Of a DNA stretch of 64,000 nt, positions 33,407-44,448 are shown in pieces; the stretch's first letter is position 1; each line of letters starts with the position of its first letter. The DNA comes from Thereva unica. Its lineage: Eukaryota > Arthropoda > Insecta > Diptera > Therevidae. The translations under genes were made by a program, and so were the position numbers. The notes under the pieces are model-generated. The model was not told the origin of the DNA and did not search any database. It worked only from the letters and a program-made list of their open reading frames with translations. The stretch is taken from the NCBI GenBank assembly GCA_949987705.1, contig OX465282.1, forward strand, positions 1,848,501 through 1,912,500. The letters are read 5' to 3'.

Positions 33407-34171
33407 CAGGGGCGGCGCTTTCATAGGTGCGAATGGTGCCTTGCATCGCGCGCAATTCGGGCTTGTCGGGGCGCATTTTCAAAAATTCAGACTAAAAAAA
33501 AATTCAAATTTAAAAAAAAAAACATTGTTCCGATGGCTTGGTATTGTGCATTGCTGTTTACCGATATAAACTTAAGGGCGCTGTTGGTGTACCGTTAAAT
33601 TCTGTTTCATGTATTGTTAAAAAGAGTAAATGAGGAGAACAAAACTCCTTGTGGCGAGAACTCCTCTTTAATTGTACTTTTTTGTTGTTCCTTTATACCT
33701 CGGCTTCGCCGACCTCAGTTCAATAAAGTTCAATTCAAGTGGCTTCACCAGCTGGCATATTCAGTTCTTGCTTGAAATTGTGGTGGCTTTTTCGCCAGAA
33801 GTTAGAAATGCAGAAGCTCACTGGAAGCAAAAAATTTGATTCAAAAAATTCCGTAAAAGAATCCACTGGTTCAAAAAATCTGCCCGCATCGTCCTCGCCT
33901 AATTTCTTCTCCGCAAACGATGTTTTCAAAAGATTTTTGTTGGTTAGATGTTGACCCATGTGAAACTTCCTGTCTATGCTATCTTTTTTTATGTTATACG
34001 CATTATTATGGTGCAATCTTAAATTTTGCGCAAACTATGGAAATTATTTCACCCATTCAGCGAGTGCTACTATCCTTTTCCATTGTCCTACGCTACGTTT
34101 AAGAATGAACAGCTTATGGGGCGCAATATAGCATAGTGCAACGGGCGCAAAAAACCCAAGCGCCGGTCCTG
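33407..34171. mobile_element. hAT-type MITE, 765 bp, same family as 29658
   Basis: GCACAAG directly precedes (33400-33406) and follows (34172-34178) the element. The eighth base may have been lost, since hAT makes 8-bp duplications. The termini CAGGGGCGGCGCTTTC and, reverse-complemented, CAGGACCGGCGCTTGGG match 29658-31295 in inverted orientation. It has no transposase. Confidence 0.75.
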
Positions 34172-34232
34172 GCACAAGCAGACACACAGAAACACAAAAA
34201 CACAGACACACACTTTCTTTTATTAATATAGA

Positions 34233-35600
34233 TAAAAATGAATAAAGTATCCTACCTCCACCATTTACACCACCACCTTTACCATCTTCAACAATCTTAT
34301 TTTTCTGACAGGAAAATATTCTATTAGGGAATTTATTACCTACCAGAAATATATATATACATGTATAAGGAAGCATAATTACTGGTTACTTCCGTCCTTG
34401 TACGCCACACGATCCTTTTACTTTTTGCTCCTTATACCCCTATATCATTTTTGCTCATAAAAATTTAACAATCCGTAAAGTTTCCTTTACTGAGCATCAT
34501 TTCTTGTGTACTTATATGGCTGTGACATCAATGGAGCTCTTGAGAATGCGTTCAGAATATGGCTATAACGTGTTAGAAAGACAAAAGGATATACGAGGAT
34601 CAAGAGTGTGAAATTGGAATGAATTGGGCGGGATGGTTGAGAAGTGGTTGAGCATGGAAAGGGGGGGGGGGGTGAAATCAATTTACTTTTACTTCCTACT
34701 CCATACTCTCTCTAAGAAATAAGGAATAAAGTTTTCTTTACCATCCATAAAGAGCCTCATATTAAGGCAACCCTTGGTTAACATCAGTTCATTTGTCACA
34801 TGACCGTCTCGAGAATAAATAAAACTCAACCCACATCTATCCATTCATCCATCCATTCATCCATCCATCCATCCACCCATCCATCCGCCATACCCCCTCA
34901 AATTCATATTTGTCAAGTAGCAAAAGCTATTCTTCAATTAGAGTGACTTCTTGACATAAAATATGGTAAATTTATATTAATATATGTTTTGTAGCTGTGT
35001 ATGTGTGTGGAATGGCATATATGTGGAGGTTTTATTTGGTATTAAAATTTAATTGACTTTGGCAAAGTTCTAATCAACATGGTAATGTAACAAAATTTTG
35101 GGAGAGGAGCATTAATTACACAATCAGGGTTGCGCTCGAGTCCTTTCTCCACTTCATATGAAATTGGTTAAGACTAGGTTCTAAATCCCTTTGCAAGATT
35201 AAATGTAAAGGATGTATAGAAAAACGGGCGTAACGTATGGCACGTATCGCACGTATGTGGGATTATACAGCATCATAGTCCTAAGGTAACATTATCAGTT
35301 AAAGACAACAGAATCCAAAGACGCCAAGACGTCAAACAGAACAGCCGAATCAAATATCCATGCCTTTGTTCAAGTCTAGTATAGTTCCTCTAGGTAAAAG
35401 GTCCCCAAAGTGGGGTACGCGTGCCCTGAAGGGAACACAAAAAATTCTAGAGGGTGCACCAAATTTCTCTTCAACCTACTTTATGTCCTCTCCTAAAACC
35501 GCTGGTCTACCGTTGGCTGAGGATAAACCTGTAACTGCGCTGATCAGAAACCTTGGAAAACAAATATTCGTAAGAATCAAGGTATAGGAACACATCATTC
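34233..35600. other. Spacer with a CATC microsatellite, no gene seen
   Basis: An imperfect (CATC)n array lies at 34836-34890, and a run of G near 34661-34672. No recognised protein motif. Confidence 0.5.
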
Positions 35601-35604
35601 ACTC

Positions 35605-35945
35605 ACAGCCCTCTTAAGGTACCTGGGAGTAACGTTGGACCAGAAGCTTAATTTTGGATGTCATGGCGGATAAAGGTTCCGCTATTTGTTCAGCAAATTG
35701 TGCGGCCCAAGCCGATCTGTTGCCTCCTGATGGCGAGGGTGTTTAGCTCAGTCTAGCTTTACACAGTGCCAGTTTGGGTAGCAGCGTTGAACAAAGCTGG
35801 AGACAGAAACATGGATGCGTGCGGTGCGTGCCGCAACAGATATTGTAAAAGTTCAAATACGATCCCAGATATATGTAGTTCCGAGAACAGAACGAATACA
35901 AAATTTGGCCTACTTTCAACTATTTCCGCACTGCCGGAATCAATA
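35605..35945 (+). pseudogene. R1/LOA-like RT thumb fragment
   Basis: Frame-shifted reading gives LRYLGVTLDQKLNFGCH near 35615-35665 and PVWVAALNKAG near 35766-35800, resembling the RT segment xRYLGVxLDxxLxFxxH and the downstream YGAPVWxxAL motif of R1/LOA elements. Short and broken. Confidence 0.5.
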
Positions 35946-36071
35946 TAGTCTCAAATGCAAAGGCCTAAGTACACACACTACAAACATATGCCCTCGTCAT
36001 TTAGATTTTTTGGATACTGTAAAACACAAGACAAAACGCAAGCACGCAATTATCCGTTAACGAAAATGTAC

Positions 36072-36116
36072 CGTATATTTCGTATTGGCCGCCCGTATAT
36101 TTCGTATTGGCCGCCC
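36072..36116 (+). repeat. Small tandem duplication
   Basis: CGTATATTTCGTATTGGCCG plus CCC occurs twice head to tail. Confidence 0.8.
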
Positions 36117-36221
36117 GCACCGCACGCTTGTATATATCTGCTTTAAGCTTAACAGCAGAACATGGAGGCCCCCATACAGACTAAAGTCGGAAACAGATAC
36201 ATGCGGTATACAGTATACAGC

Positions 36222-36299
36222 TTGTCGCGCAAAACAGAGTCCGCTGGAGGGCAACTGTTTCCGCCCTATGTCCTATGAGGGATTAAAGGAACATTAGGT
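36222..36299 (+). mobile_element. Severely 5'-truncated LINE insertion (78 bp)
   Basis: TTGTCGCGCAAAACAGAGTC through GAGGGATTAAAGGAACATTA matches the 3' end of the non-LTR element at 24890-26295. It is flanked by GTATACAGC at 36213-36221 and 36300-36308, a 9-bp target duplication. The LINE family therefore made very short insertions. Confidence 0.75.
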
Positions 36300-36439
36300 G
36301 TATACAGCGAATTTTCTTGATCCTCCGTCTAGTCTTTTACAAATAACCAAACCATCCTAAGCGACGAGTGCATGTGTCTGTTGAGTGTTCTTGTGTGAGT
36401 GCCCATGGGACATAGGGCTAACATGCCTCCTTAAAGAAT

Positions 36440-36680
36440 TTATAAAATGAATCAAGCTGTAGGCGCCCTGCTCTTCTCCATGCTTCCAACGGAGACTAGG
36501 TCGTATCCCATATACCGCAACAAATTTTCAGAGCTGGTTTTGAGTTCACTCATACGAACTACCGAAGTTGTAGATCTCGTTGTCGAAGAGTTTTCCGAAT
36601 CGTACCTTCCTCACATTCTCCGAAGGACTTTCCTCTCGAGCACAGCTAAGTCATTAGAGTGTTTTTTGCTAGCCCTACTC
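36440..36680 (-). pseudogene. Possible RTE-type RT C-terminal fragment
   Basis: The minus strand reads LAVLERKVLRRM followed by broken sequence and a shifted LRWKHGEEQGAYSL. This resembles the RTE FERKxLRRxxG block and its terminal RWRxxVxEAKAxxGL. A plus-strand frame of 128 codons over the same DNA (36447-36833) has no domain I recognise. Confidence 0.35.
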
Positions 36681-37739
36681 AATTTTTTGGGGGATGCAGC
36701 TAGGACCTCTATGAGGCTAGCCACACTGCTTCATATCGACCGCACACTGCCTCATATGGACCCTATAAGGCCCAAAGATTTAACGCTGTGCCCTATTCCG
36801 GAACCATTAGGAATGCCACTGCGAGGAAAATGATTGAAGCGATCCCTCAAATGAGTACTAATACAGTCCAAACGAGAACCGGTCTATTGAGTATGCTAAA
36901 TGACACTTGTCACCATCACCAACATAATTTCTTGAAATATCAAGCCAGGCAACAACAAAAACCGAAGCTTTGTATAGAGGCTAAAGGTAAAAAGCTTTCC
37001 TAATAAGTAAGACAGAGTGTGGTATTGCCTCATTTCATTTGGATTCCTCATGAGCAACTGCGGAGAAATCCCTCTATCAGCGTGCCACTCATCATTTGCC
37101 GCATGAGATCCACATGCTATATGAGGCATGCCCCTTAAATTACAGTCAGGAAGAACCCAAGTGCATCTGTGAAGTGCCGGTAAGACCATGGTCTTGTACA
37201 GCAGCAGTTTTAGATGTTAGATGTTTGGGTTTGAAAAGCCTTGATAGAATGTAGTAGGTTTTGTTGGATTTAAACAACCATGCGCACATTTCTGGTTCCA
37301 CGCTATTTTCGGCTGCTACTATTGACCTCAAGGTTCAAAAAGGTGGAGAGAGGTGTATGAATAACGCTCCTTTTTGAGAAGTCCCACTCCGTTGAAGGAG
37401 TCATTGGAGAAGGCTTTTGGAGTCTAGTTGGCTGTGGTAGAGCCTGCAGGCATCACAATGCTGCCCCCAGGCAGTCCTTTTGAAACGTCTCAACTCCTTA
37501 CTGTAGTCTGTTAGGGTACAACTGTATTCTCCACTTATTAACTTTCCTCCGCATTGCAGCCAGTCTGTCGTTCTACCAGAGCATTTTACGCGACGGTTCG
37601 GATTACGGCTGCTGGTCATGGTACGAGAAGACCAGCACCTTAGTTGCAGCCATCTTAAGTCCATATACTGAGCATATAAAGACCACGAATAGGTCTGATT
37701 CGAGGCCACAAGTCCCTGAAAGGGACTCAGTTGGTTTTT

Positions 37740-38200
37740 TTACGAACCAGGAAGAGGCGCGTATACATATGTGGGAGGGCGACAATGTTGAACCTGATGT
37801 ATAAATGGTCCCATAGTGTTTCTGTTCATCCAGAACACACCAGTTTTGAATACTGCCAGAGAGTAGCCTGCTGGTGACAGAGGTGGGTTTGCATCCCCTA
37901 CTTTCAAAATCTGTGTTTCGTTTACATCGGTTTTCGCAAAAATAGAGTGGTGAACATTTGGATTACAATAACAACCTATGACGAATTGCCGGTTCATCTG
38001 GCGACAGAACTCTAACAGTTTTTGGACCTTCTTTAGGGCCCCTTTAAAGAGATTGAAATTCGAAAAATCTATCGACTCACAGATCAACAACGTGATAATC
38101 TTCGATGCGCAAGAATAAATAGTCCAAGTACTGATTTGAATCGAGTAGCGTTTCAATACGATTGCACAATTGACTACAGCTCCCATTCTTTCGTCCGAAT
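37740..38200 (-). pseudogene. R1-like APE endonuclease fragment
   Basis: Inside a 173-codon minus frame, LEFCRQMNRQFVIGCYCNPNV followed by HHSIFAKTDVNE parallels the R1/jockey endonuclease block (..C..N..LIIGCDANAHHxxWGSxDxNxRG), and DHLYIRFNI parallels the closing SDHRYIxFxI motif. The catalytic Asp of IGCDAN is replaced (IGCYCN), so the fragment is inactive. No RT is joined in frame; an RT-thumb-like LLLYKTMVLPAL occurs at about 37210-37175 on the same strand. Confidence 0.5.
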
Positions 38201-38354
38201 TGGCCCAATGGAGACTGTGTGCGACCACTGCGGTGCATTGAAATTCGCTGAAGAAACACATGAATTGTGCTGTTTCAGCGGCAAAATATCAGCTCGACAC
38301 TTATCAACCTCAGCAATATTCGTAATATCTACGTACGTATAGGCATGATTCTAA

Positions 38355-38640
38355 ACAAGTGTGCTCAAAATTTTTTTAAGTTTTGGACTCGGCTCTACTG
38401 CAGTGAAACTTTTTGAAAGCTGTCTCCGTTCCCAAATTATCAAGGGGCAAGAATCTTTCTCCGAAACTGCTCTTCTTCATTGTGGAGTAGCTCAAGGCTC
38501 TATCCTGGGACCCTTGCTATTCAGCCTTTATAATAAACGACCTGCCAAATGTAGTAAAACATTTTTTTCAAATAATTCTATGAGGAGAGACTGCTCCATA
38601 CAACTATATAGGTATGGGTATATCTGGTCTGGTCTACCTA
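38355..38640 (+). pseudogene. Jockey-like RT palm fragment
   Basis: FGLGSTAVKLFESCLRSQII, then CGVAQGSILGPLLFSLY and, after a frameshift, NDLPNVVKHFF. This matches the RT motif (C/S)GVPQGSxLGPLLFxLYINDLP. Only the palm segment upstream of the YADD remains. Confidence 0.7.
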
Positions 38641-40199
38641 GTCTATTTGGTATGGACAACCTGGTCTGTAGTTCATAGACAAATATGAATTATATATAGG
38701 GTCAGTCCTAATATAAAATTGCCTCACCTGCTACAATCGTTCTCCCCCACGAAGAATAATAGACTACTCAGCCTATGGTTTGGCATTAACAGCATCACCA
38801 GTAGAACGTGGTAGCAGGTGTAACGTAGTGACAATCATCATATCCGAGCCATCATTGAAATTCACTCTCCATCTCGGCACCAACCACTTTAATTCTTTCA
38901 CAAACACATCAAATACGTCCTTTTTTGCACAACAGAAAACACTATTTTGAATACAAAAATTGTTATAGTTTTAGGATTTATAAAAATGAAATCAAGTCGA
39001 ATAAAGATGTTAATATAGAACAGGTATAAGGGTACGAAAAAGGACTTTCAAAATTCACCACCTGTCCAGGTTCACCACACTAAAAGGATAACAGAATCCC
39101 GTTCTTGTCCCTAAATAAACCGAAACAGATTAAGTCGAGCATAAACAATTTAAAGTTTATATCCTCCGCAGAAGTCCGCTCCTCCCAAGCCAACAGATCT
39201 GGCACGCAATTAATTTTGCCGTAAGTACGCTGAGATTAAAGTTGCATCCTAAGGACTCTAGCTTCAGCCACTACACATACACATAGTGTCCTCTGTAAGT
39301 CACAGAATATTATTCAAGATCTTCTTTAAATGTAATCACGTCCCGCATGAACTTGCCAAGGGAATCCGTATTGGCCCCTTCCCCCGCCCAAGTAAGATGC
39401 CTTGGTTTTTCTTTAACAGCATCCAAATCACATAATCTTGTCTCGGATTATATCCACCTGGTTGATGTCCTAATTTCGGATAATATTTTCTCTACACTAT
39501 CCCTTTCCCTTACTATGTGTCTATCTTTGTCTATCTCTCGCTCTCAGGCCTGTTAAGACGGAAACTAATCAAGATTTTAAGATGATGTAAAAGGACCAAA
39601 ATGAAAAGGTCTACGGATTATTTACGAGGGTTTTAGTGGAGTGGAATCTATGAAAATACGATTCTGACCCTTCGAGGAATATTACAAGAAATTTATTAAG
39701 TTTGTGGCTGGCAACAAAATTCTTGCTAAAAACTTTCTCTCTCCCTAAAAATAGATTTTATGAGGAAAATATTCGGCTTTATTGCTGGATTTTTAAGCGG
39801 TGATTTAGTTTTTTCAGAAAAAAGGAGTTTGAAGTGTGTTACTGAAATTCTATTAAGTTTCAACAGAAATCTTAGGCATAAAAACTGGTTTGAGATGGAC
39901 TAGTGGGAATTTGGAGCATTTATTTTGGAATATGTTATAGGCATTCAATAGTACAATAATAGGGTCCTCAAACTCTGCGCAAACTGTTGGCCCTACCATA
40001 ACTTTTCGAAGTTATTTCAGGCTTTTGGAGAAAGGTGGGTAAGGGGCTACAGGCATTTACAATCCAACCTTATATTGGGAAGGTCCTAGTATGCCTTGCA
40101 GACCACCTTAACCTTCCACCGATTTGATGAACCTGATTTGGTTGCACTCTCTTAGATAAATTCGGAGCTATTGGGGTTGACACAGTTCTACAGAATAAC
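38641..40199. other. No recognisable gene
   Basis: No motif, RNA gene or repeat pairing noted. Confidence 0.4.
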
Positions 40200-41850
40200 G
40201 TCAAATCCAAGCCCCATCCATATTTTTGCTCAGGTACCCCAGGAGCCAATTCCATCACCTGCTCTATTTCTAATTTTTTCTTTATATTTCTACTCTCAAT
40301 CCCATGAAGCCCACTTAACAGCTTTGCTGATAAGCATGTCAGTTCCTGCCTTGACGATAGCGGACTTATGTCTGACTCTGCTTTTTTTTTTTATGTGAAA
40401 GACTAGAGTCTCAGGAAGGGCCCTTTATACTGTCGACAATCTATTTTCTTCGTATAGAGTGTGCAATGTCGAACAGCAGCTCTAGTCGGGGAGGAAGGAA
40501 TTGCCACAACCTACCCGCGAGATTTTTTTTTTAGTCCTCCTACTTCCAACCATTACTATTGCGACTTTGACATCGGGGTATCGAGAAACAACTCGCTGGA
40601 GTGTTATGCCTCCTGAAACGAGTTGGATCTCATCAACCAACCGATGACATGCGCTTGGGGAAGGGCTAAGGAAGGTTATGACAGGAAGGATCAGGAATGT
40701 AAAGAGGGAAGAAGAAAGAAGGAAAGTTATGTAAGTGGGAAAGTGGAAAAGGCGAAAGACCATGGGGCTGGCCGGGAATCGAACCCGGGACCTCTGGGAT
40801 AGTAGCCAGACGCCTTACTCCCAGGCTACCGAGGCCCCCGAGGCTTCTTCTTCTTTCGTAAGGTCCCTTGTTCTACCTCCCATGCACCTCATGTTTGTGG
40901 ACCAGACCAGACCAGACAAGGCAGATAGTCAGAGTGGCTTGTCGCTTAGACTTGACTGTTCTGATAATGTATCATTGAGCAACGTACCATTGCTTTGGCG
41001 ATCTAGGCCAACAGAGGGTTCCCCAGTCTCCTGACCACAATCATACTTTCTTCTGTGTGGAAGGAGTTCACGAAAGCGGGGCTCGAGTATATTCGCTAGA
41101 GCTGCTCACTTCCACTCATGCCCTCCTTTCCTTGACTCTTTGGTGGGTTCAGAGACTCTCCCTCTGCCTGATACGCCTTATCTCGTTCCTAAGGTATATG
41201 AACTTCCTCAGGATGTAAGATAACCCTCTTGCGCGGTCATGATAAGCGCAGGTGGCTTTATAGTTTTTTGCTGTTTTTTCTGTTCCTCGGTGTCTTCTTT
41301 TCCTGCCTTTCCCGCTTTTTAGCTTCTTCTTCCGCTCTACTTTAAGTCAAGCATACCCTCTTTTCGGCCCTATCCGGAAGACTCGCTCCCGGCGCTTTCT
41401 TTGGCCGTTTTCATCTGTTCTTTGTGGCAACTTCTCCTTTCTCTTCTTTGGAGGCCTTTGTCGGAGTTGCGAAGCTTCTCCCGGCTCCCTAAGGCTCTTC
41501 GGAGTTCCCCGGCCTCCTCCGGCCTCCTCCGGCCGCTTTGCAACCGCCGCGTTCTTTTCAGGATTTTCTGATTGGAGTCCTCTGTAGATATCGTTTCTCC
41601 AGCTGCTTCGTTCACTTTTCGTGCCTTTTTCCTCTCCTCTTTCTTCCTGCGTTTTGCCCAGCGATTGCCCCTCGTTGCTCCTTCACACAACCCCCTTCTT
41701 TGAGAAGGGACTTAAACCTCGCACGATTTCGTCTTTTCCTTGATTTATTGTTATATTGTTTTTCATTTTCTGTTCCACGCGTATTGGGGTCCACTCTGGT
41801 TGAACCGAATACCAGGGTAAAGAACTTGTACATATCGAACATGCCCAGCG
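40200..41850 (+). repeat. Non-LTR RT-like dispersed repeat, copy 2 (interrupted by a SINE)
   Basis: 40225-40385 aligns with 31670-31820 (CACCTGCTCTATTT..., CTCAATCCCATGAAGCCC..., GGACTTATGTCTGACTCT), and 40855-41700 aligns with 31850-32600. The intervening sequence is mostly the SINE at 40525-40845. The minus strand of 41690-41370 carries the Lys/Arg-rich frame homologous to 32650-32285. Confidence 0.55.
40525..40845 (-). repeat. tRNA-derived SINE, copy 2
   Basis: The minus strand begins GGGGCCTCGGTAGCCTGGGA (box A region) and has a perfect box B, GGTTCGATTCC, inside a GG/CC-flanked T-arm-like hairpin (CCCGGGTTCGATTCCCGG). A unique part follows (TTTCGCCTTTTCCACTTTCC, shared with copy 1), then an A-run near 40526-40535. 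The tRNA-like head lacks normal acceptor pairing. It interrupts the RT-like repeat at 40200-41850. Confidence 0.75.
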
Positions 41851-42029
41851 AAGCGGGGTAGAATGGCGAATGTTTGGGTCTGCGTGTTGTCCTAGTCGGA
41901 GGATCATTCCGCTTCCCTTTTTTTCTCTTGGAGTCTCTCCTACCCTGGAGAGTTCTCCGACTGATAACATTTAGGCAGTGTACCAGATGAGTCCGGCATG
42001 TGACTGTACCCCGTAGATTATAAGGGAGG

Positions 42030-42255
42030 TTTTTTTTTATGTGAAAGTCTAAGCTCAGGTGTCACCCTTTGTACTACCAGTCCGTCATGTCTTACACGTC
42101 AACGTCAGGTGCCTGGTAGTAAGCTTAGCTCGAAGGATAGAGAAAGAATAAAACAGATTAAAGGGAGTCTGGGGGGTACATGAGGAGGTGGAGATGAACC
42201 TTGCGTTTAAACTCTTGGGTGTTATAAGAGTTTGGGAAAACTGACTGTGGAAGGT
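42030..42255 (+). repeat. Dispersed repeat, copy 2 (pair with 9303-9510)
   Basis: T-run plus ATGTGAAAGTCTAAGCTCAG, AAGCTTAGCTCGAAGGATAG, AGATTAAAGGGAGTCTGG and a closing GGAAAACTGACTGTGGAAGG, all mirrored at 9303-9510. Confidence 0.6.
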
Positions 42256-42475
42256 TAGAATGGGTTAGGTTGAAATGACTGCTCTCCCAATAGGGAGTCC
42301 ACTTAGGCAAACCATTGGGCCCACTGTGATGTCATTCTAGTATTGGGAGAAAATACAGCCTATTTCTAGCCATTTGGGGCTTTCAATAAAGTGACAGAGG
42401 CCAGGAGCACCATGGTTTTGCAGCTTGCTCAATCATCAAGGAAAGGTGAGCCGAGGAAAGTTCCTATTTTTTCCT
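42256..42475 (+). repeat. Dispersed repeat (pair with 30880-31185)
   Basis: GGTTGAAATGACTGCTCTCC, CCACTTAGGCAAACCATTGG and AATAAAGTGACAGAGGCCAG correspond in order to the minus strand of 30880-31185. Confidence 0.55.
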
Positions 42476-43991
42476 CGCGAGTAGGGGTAGAGGAGAAATT
42501 CTGTGCAACGAGTGGTCGTTGGAGAAAAGAAGGTCTGTTAGAGCCCGCGCCATAAAAGAAGGGAATCCCAAAATATGTTTCCTTGGGCAGTAAGTGAATC
42601 TCAAGTCCCCACAAGCGAGCGACATCACTCTTTTTATTTAAAAACGCAATTAACCGGGTCATTTATATTCTTAATCACAATTCCACATGCGCGCTCATTT
42701 CCCTTTTTTATGGCGCGGTCTATATCACGCCATGCCGTTGCTTGGAGGAGAACACCTAGTTTATCTCTTTAAATTATTTGCAATAGCCACGATTTTCCAT
42801 TATTCTGATATGCATCCATATTTGTTGTGAAAATTATCTATTACATTAAACACTCTAACAGCCACCATTTCGACCTAAGTACCCAATCCCACCGTCATCT
42901 CGTCTTTTCATTCAAAAACTACACCATTTCATAACCACTAAAATTCGCCATTTATTTTTACTACAACCACTAAGATACCTGAACGTGTCCTTCATAATGT
43001 TACTGCTTCTACCTTAAGATTTCACGAAACTGGTACAACAGGGAATAAAAAAGTCCTAGAATTCCCATTCTACGACGAAATAGTGAAGAAGCGATGAAAC
43101 TTAACGTGGAGAGATTTAAAATAATCGCCTTTGTCACCTTTGTCTGCGCCTTGAAGATGGCAGCATTTTAAGGACTTTCTTCCCGGGTAGCCAGGGTACC
43201 TGAATGCATTTGGGTTAAGTGCGAATTTCGTCTTACTTCGTTCAAGTACAGGAAGCTTTAAGGTTTCCACAAGGATGGTAACTGTTGGAAATGTGTAGAG
43301 TGTTAGCTCTAGGAATATGTTTGGATTTGTGACAAGTATTTTTGCTGGAAATATTCTTTAAAAACGCATATTTTATTCGTCTCTCTCCTTTCTTTGTGAA
43401 ATCTTTACCATAACAGCAAAAAGATTACAATTCAAAGTGGGTTACACAGGAATATCAATAATTGCCGAACTGAACTATGCCCAACCCAGAGTGCTGCTGC
43501 TTTGGAAATTAATCTATAAAGGGAGATTGCACCTCACATACAGAAGAGCCCTTTACAATTGAATTCGAATCACCCGGTTTGGGCTGTCGGTTCTATTGCT
43601 TTCATTAGTCCGATTAATTTGGCTCAAATTCAGATTCCATCAAAGCGAACAGAAACAGAAGCCAATAGAATTTATTTCTTAGGTCTTGCGATTGATGATT
43701 TGGAGAGGGGTGGGGGGAATAATAATCATTCTATAGTTTCACAGAAATCCTTTGTTAAACTGGAGAATTGTGATTAGGACTTCTTGTATACTATTTCGTA
43801 ATATTACGCAACAAGCAAATTGTATGTATGTGGGAGTTATGAAACAAAAATTTCGTAAGAGTTAAAGTTTTTTGAAGATGTAACTATGAGTAGCAGTTTT
43901 GAGTTGAATCATTTTAAAGTGGTGGAATTATGTAAAAGTTTTTTCACAGAAGTAGGGTCCTATTCTCACCCAAAGTAGGAGTGATGATTCC
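42476..43991. other. No recognisable gene
   Basis: No motif found. Confidence 0.4.
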
Positions 43992-44443
43992 ATGGTTCTT
44001 GCTTCGACTGAAGTCAATTGCGGATCAAAAGACTTCTTGAAGCAATTTTCCGACTTGCGAAAACCACAGCCAGAATTCGAGAGACCAGATATGGAATACA
44101 GGAAGGTGAGAAGAGATCAAATGGAGCACTTTAAGAGCCTATGGAAGGAAGCGGATAGGAGTCCATGGGGTGTTATCTGGGTGACGTGGTCATTCCTAAC
44201 CTGACCTGTAATTCTGCAAGAAATAGTGCAGACCCTGTTCTCGGAAATAGGAACATGGACCAGCAAACGAGGATAAATCAGATATCCTAGAGATAAGGGA
44301 GCAGAAATTGTGGAAGCCGCGAAAGCAATTGCCTTTGGAAAAATGCTTTCAGCACCGCGAAGTGGTGAAGTAAGATTGTCGAGGTGTTGATAAAGCTGTA
44401 TAAACTGAAGTATCTAACGCATATTGTAATAAAATTCTGAGTG
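43992..44443 (+). pseudogene. Possible R1-like pre-RT fragment
   Basis: The frame at 43992-44204 ends MEHFKSLWKEADRSPWGVIW, resembling the R1/LOA linker before RT (..LC.EAD.DPWG..YK). GAEIVEAAKAIAFGKMLSAP in the next 140 bp resembles the first RT block (EVLEAAKxIxxGKAPGPDG) with substitutions. The evidence is weak. It ends at the BEL insertion site. Confidence 0.35.
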
Positions 44444-44448
44444 ACTTG

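Larger units (their letters stand above)
29185..34232. mobile_element. Composite unit, possible Helitron-like element with nested inserts
   Basis: The left edge ATATAGTACTAGCAAAACCC followed by CGCGAGCGTTGCAACGC, and the right edge CTTTCTTTTATTAATATAGA, look like the two ends of one unit of a kind I associate with rolling-circle elements. Inside are internal tandem units of about 250 bp (31505-33260) and insertions of hAT MITEs, a mariner remnant and a non-LTR fragment. No Rep/helicase is encoded. The delimitation is inference. Confidence 0.3.

Noticed and set aside
36447..36833. 128-codon plus-strand frame as a possible host gene
   Set aside because: Its opposite strand shows RT-like text over the first part, and the protein has no recognisable domain.
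40771..40845. Functional tRNA gene on the minus strand
   Set aside because: Box A and box B are good but the anticodon and acceptor stems do not fold normally, and a diverged second copy with a shared body exists, so it is a SINE.
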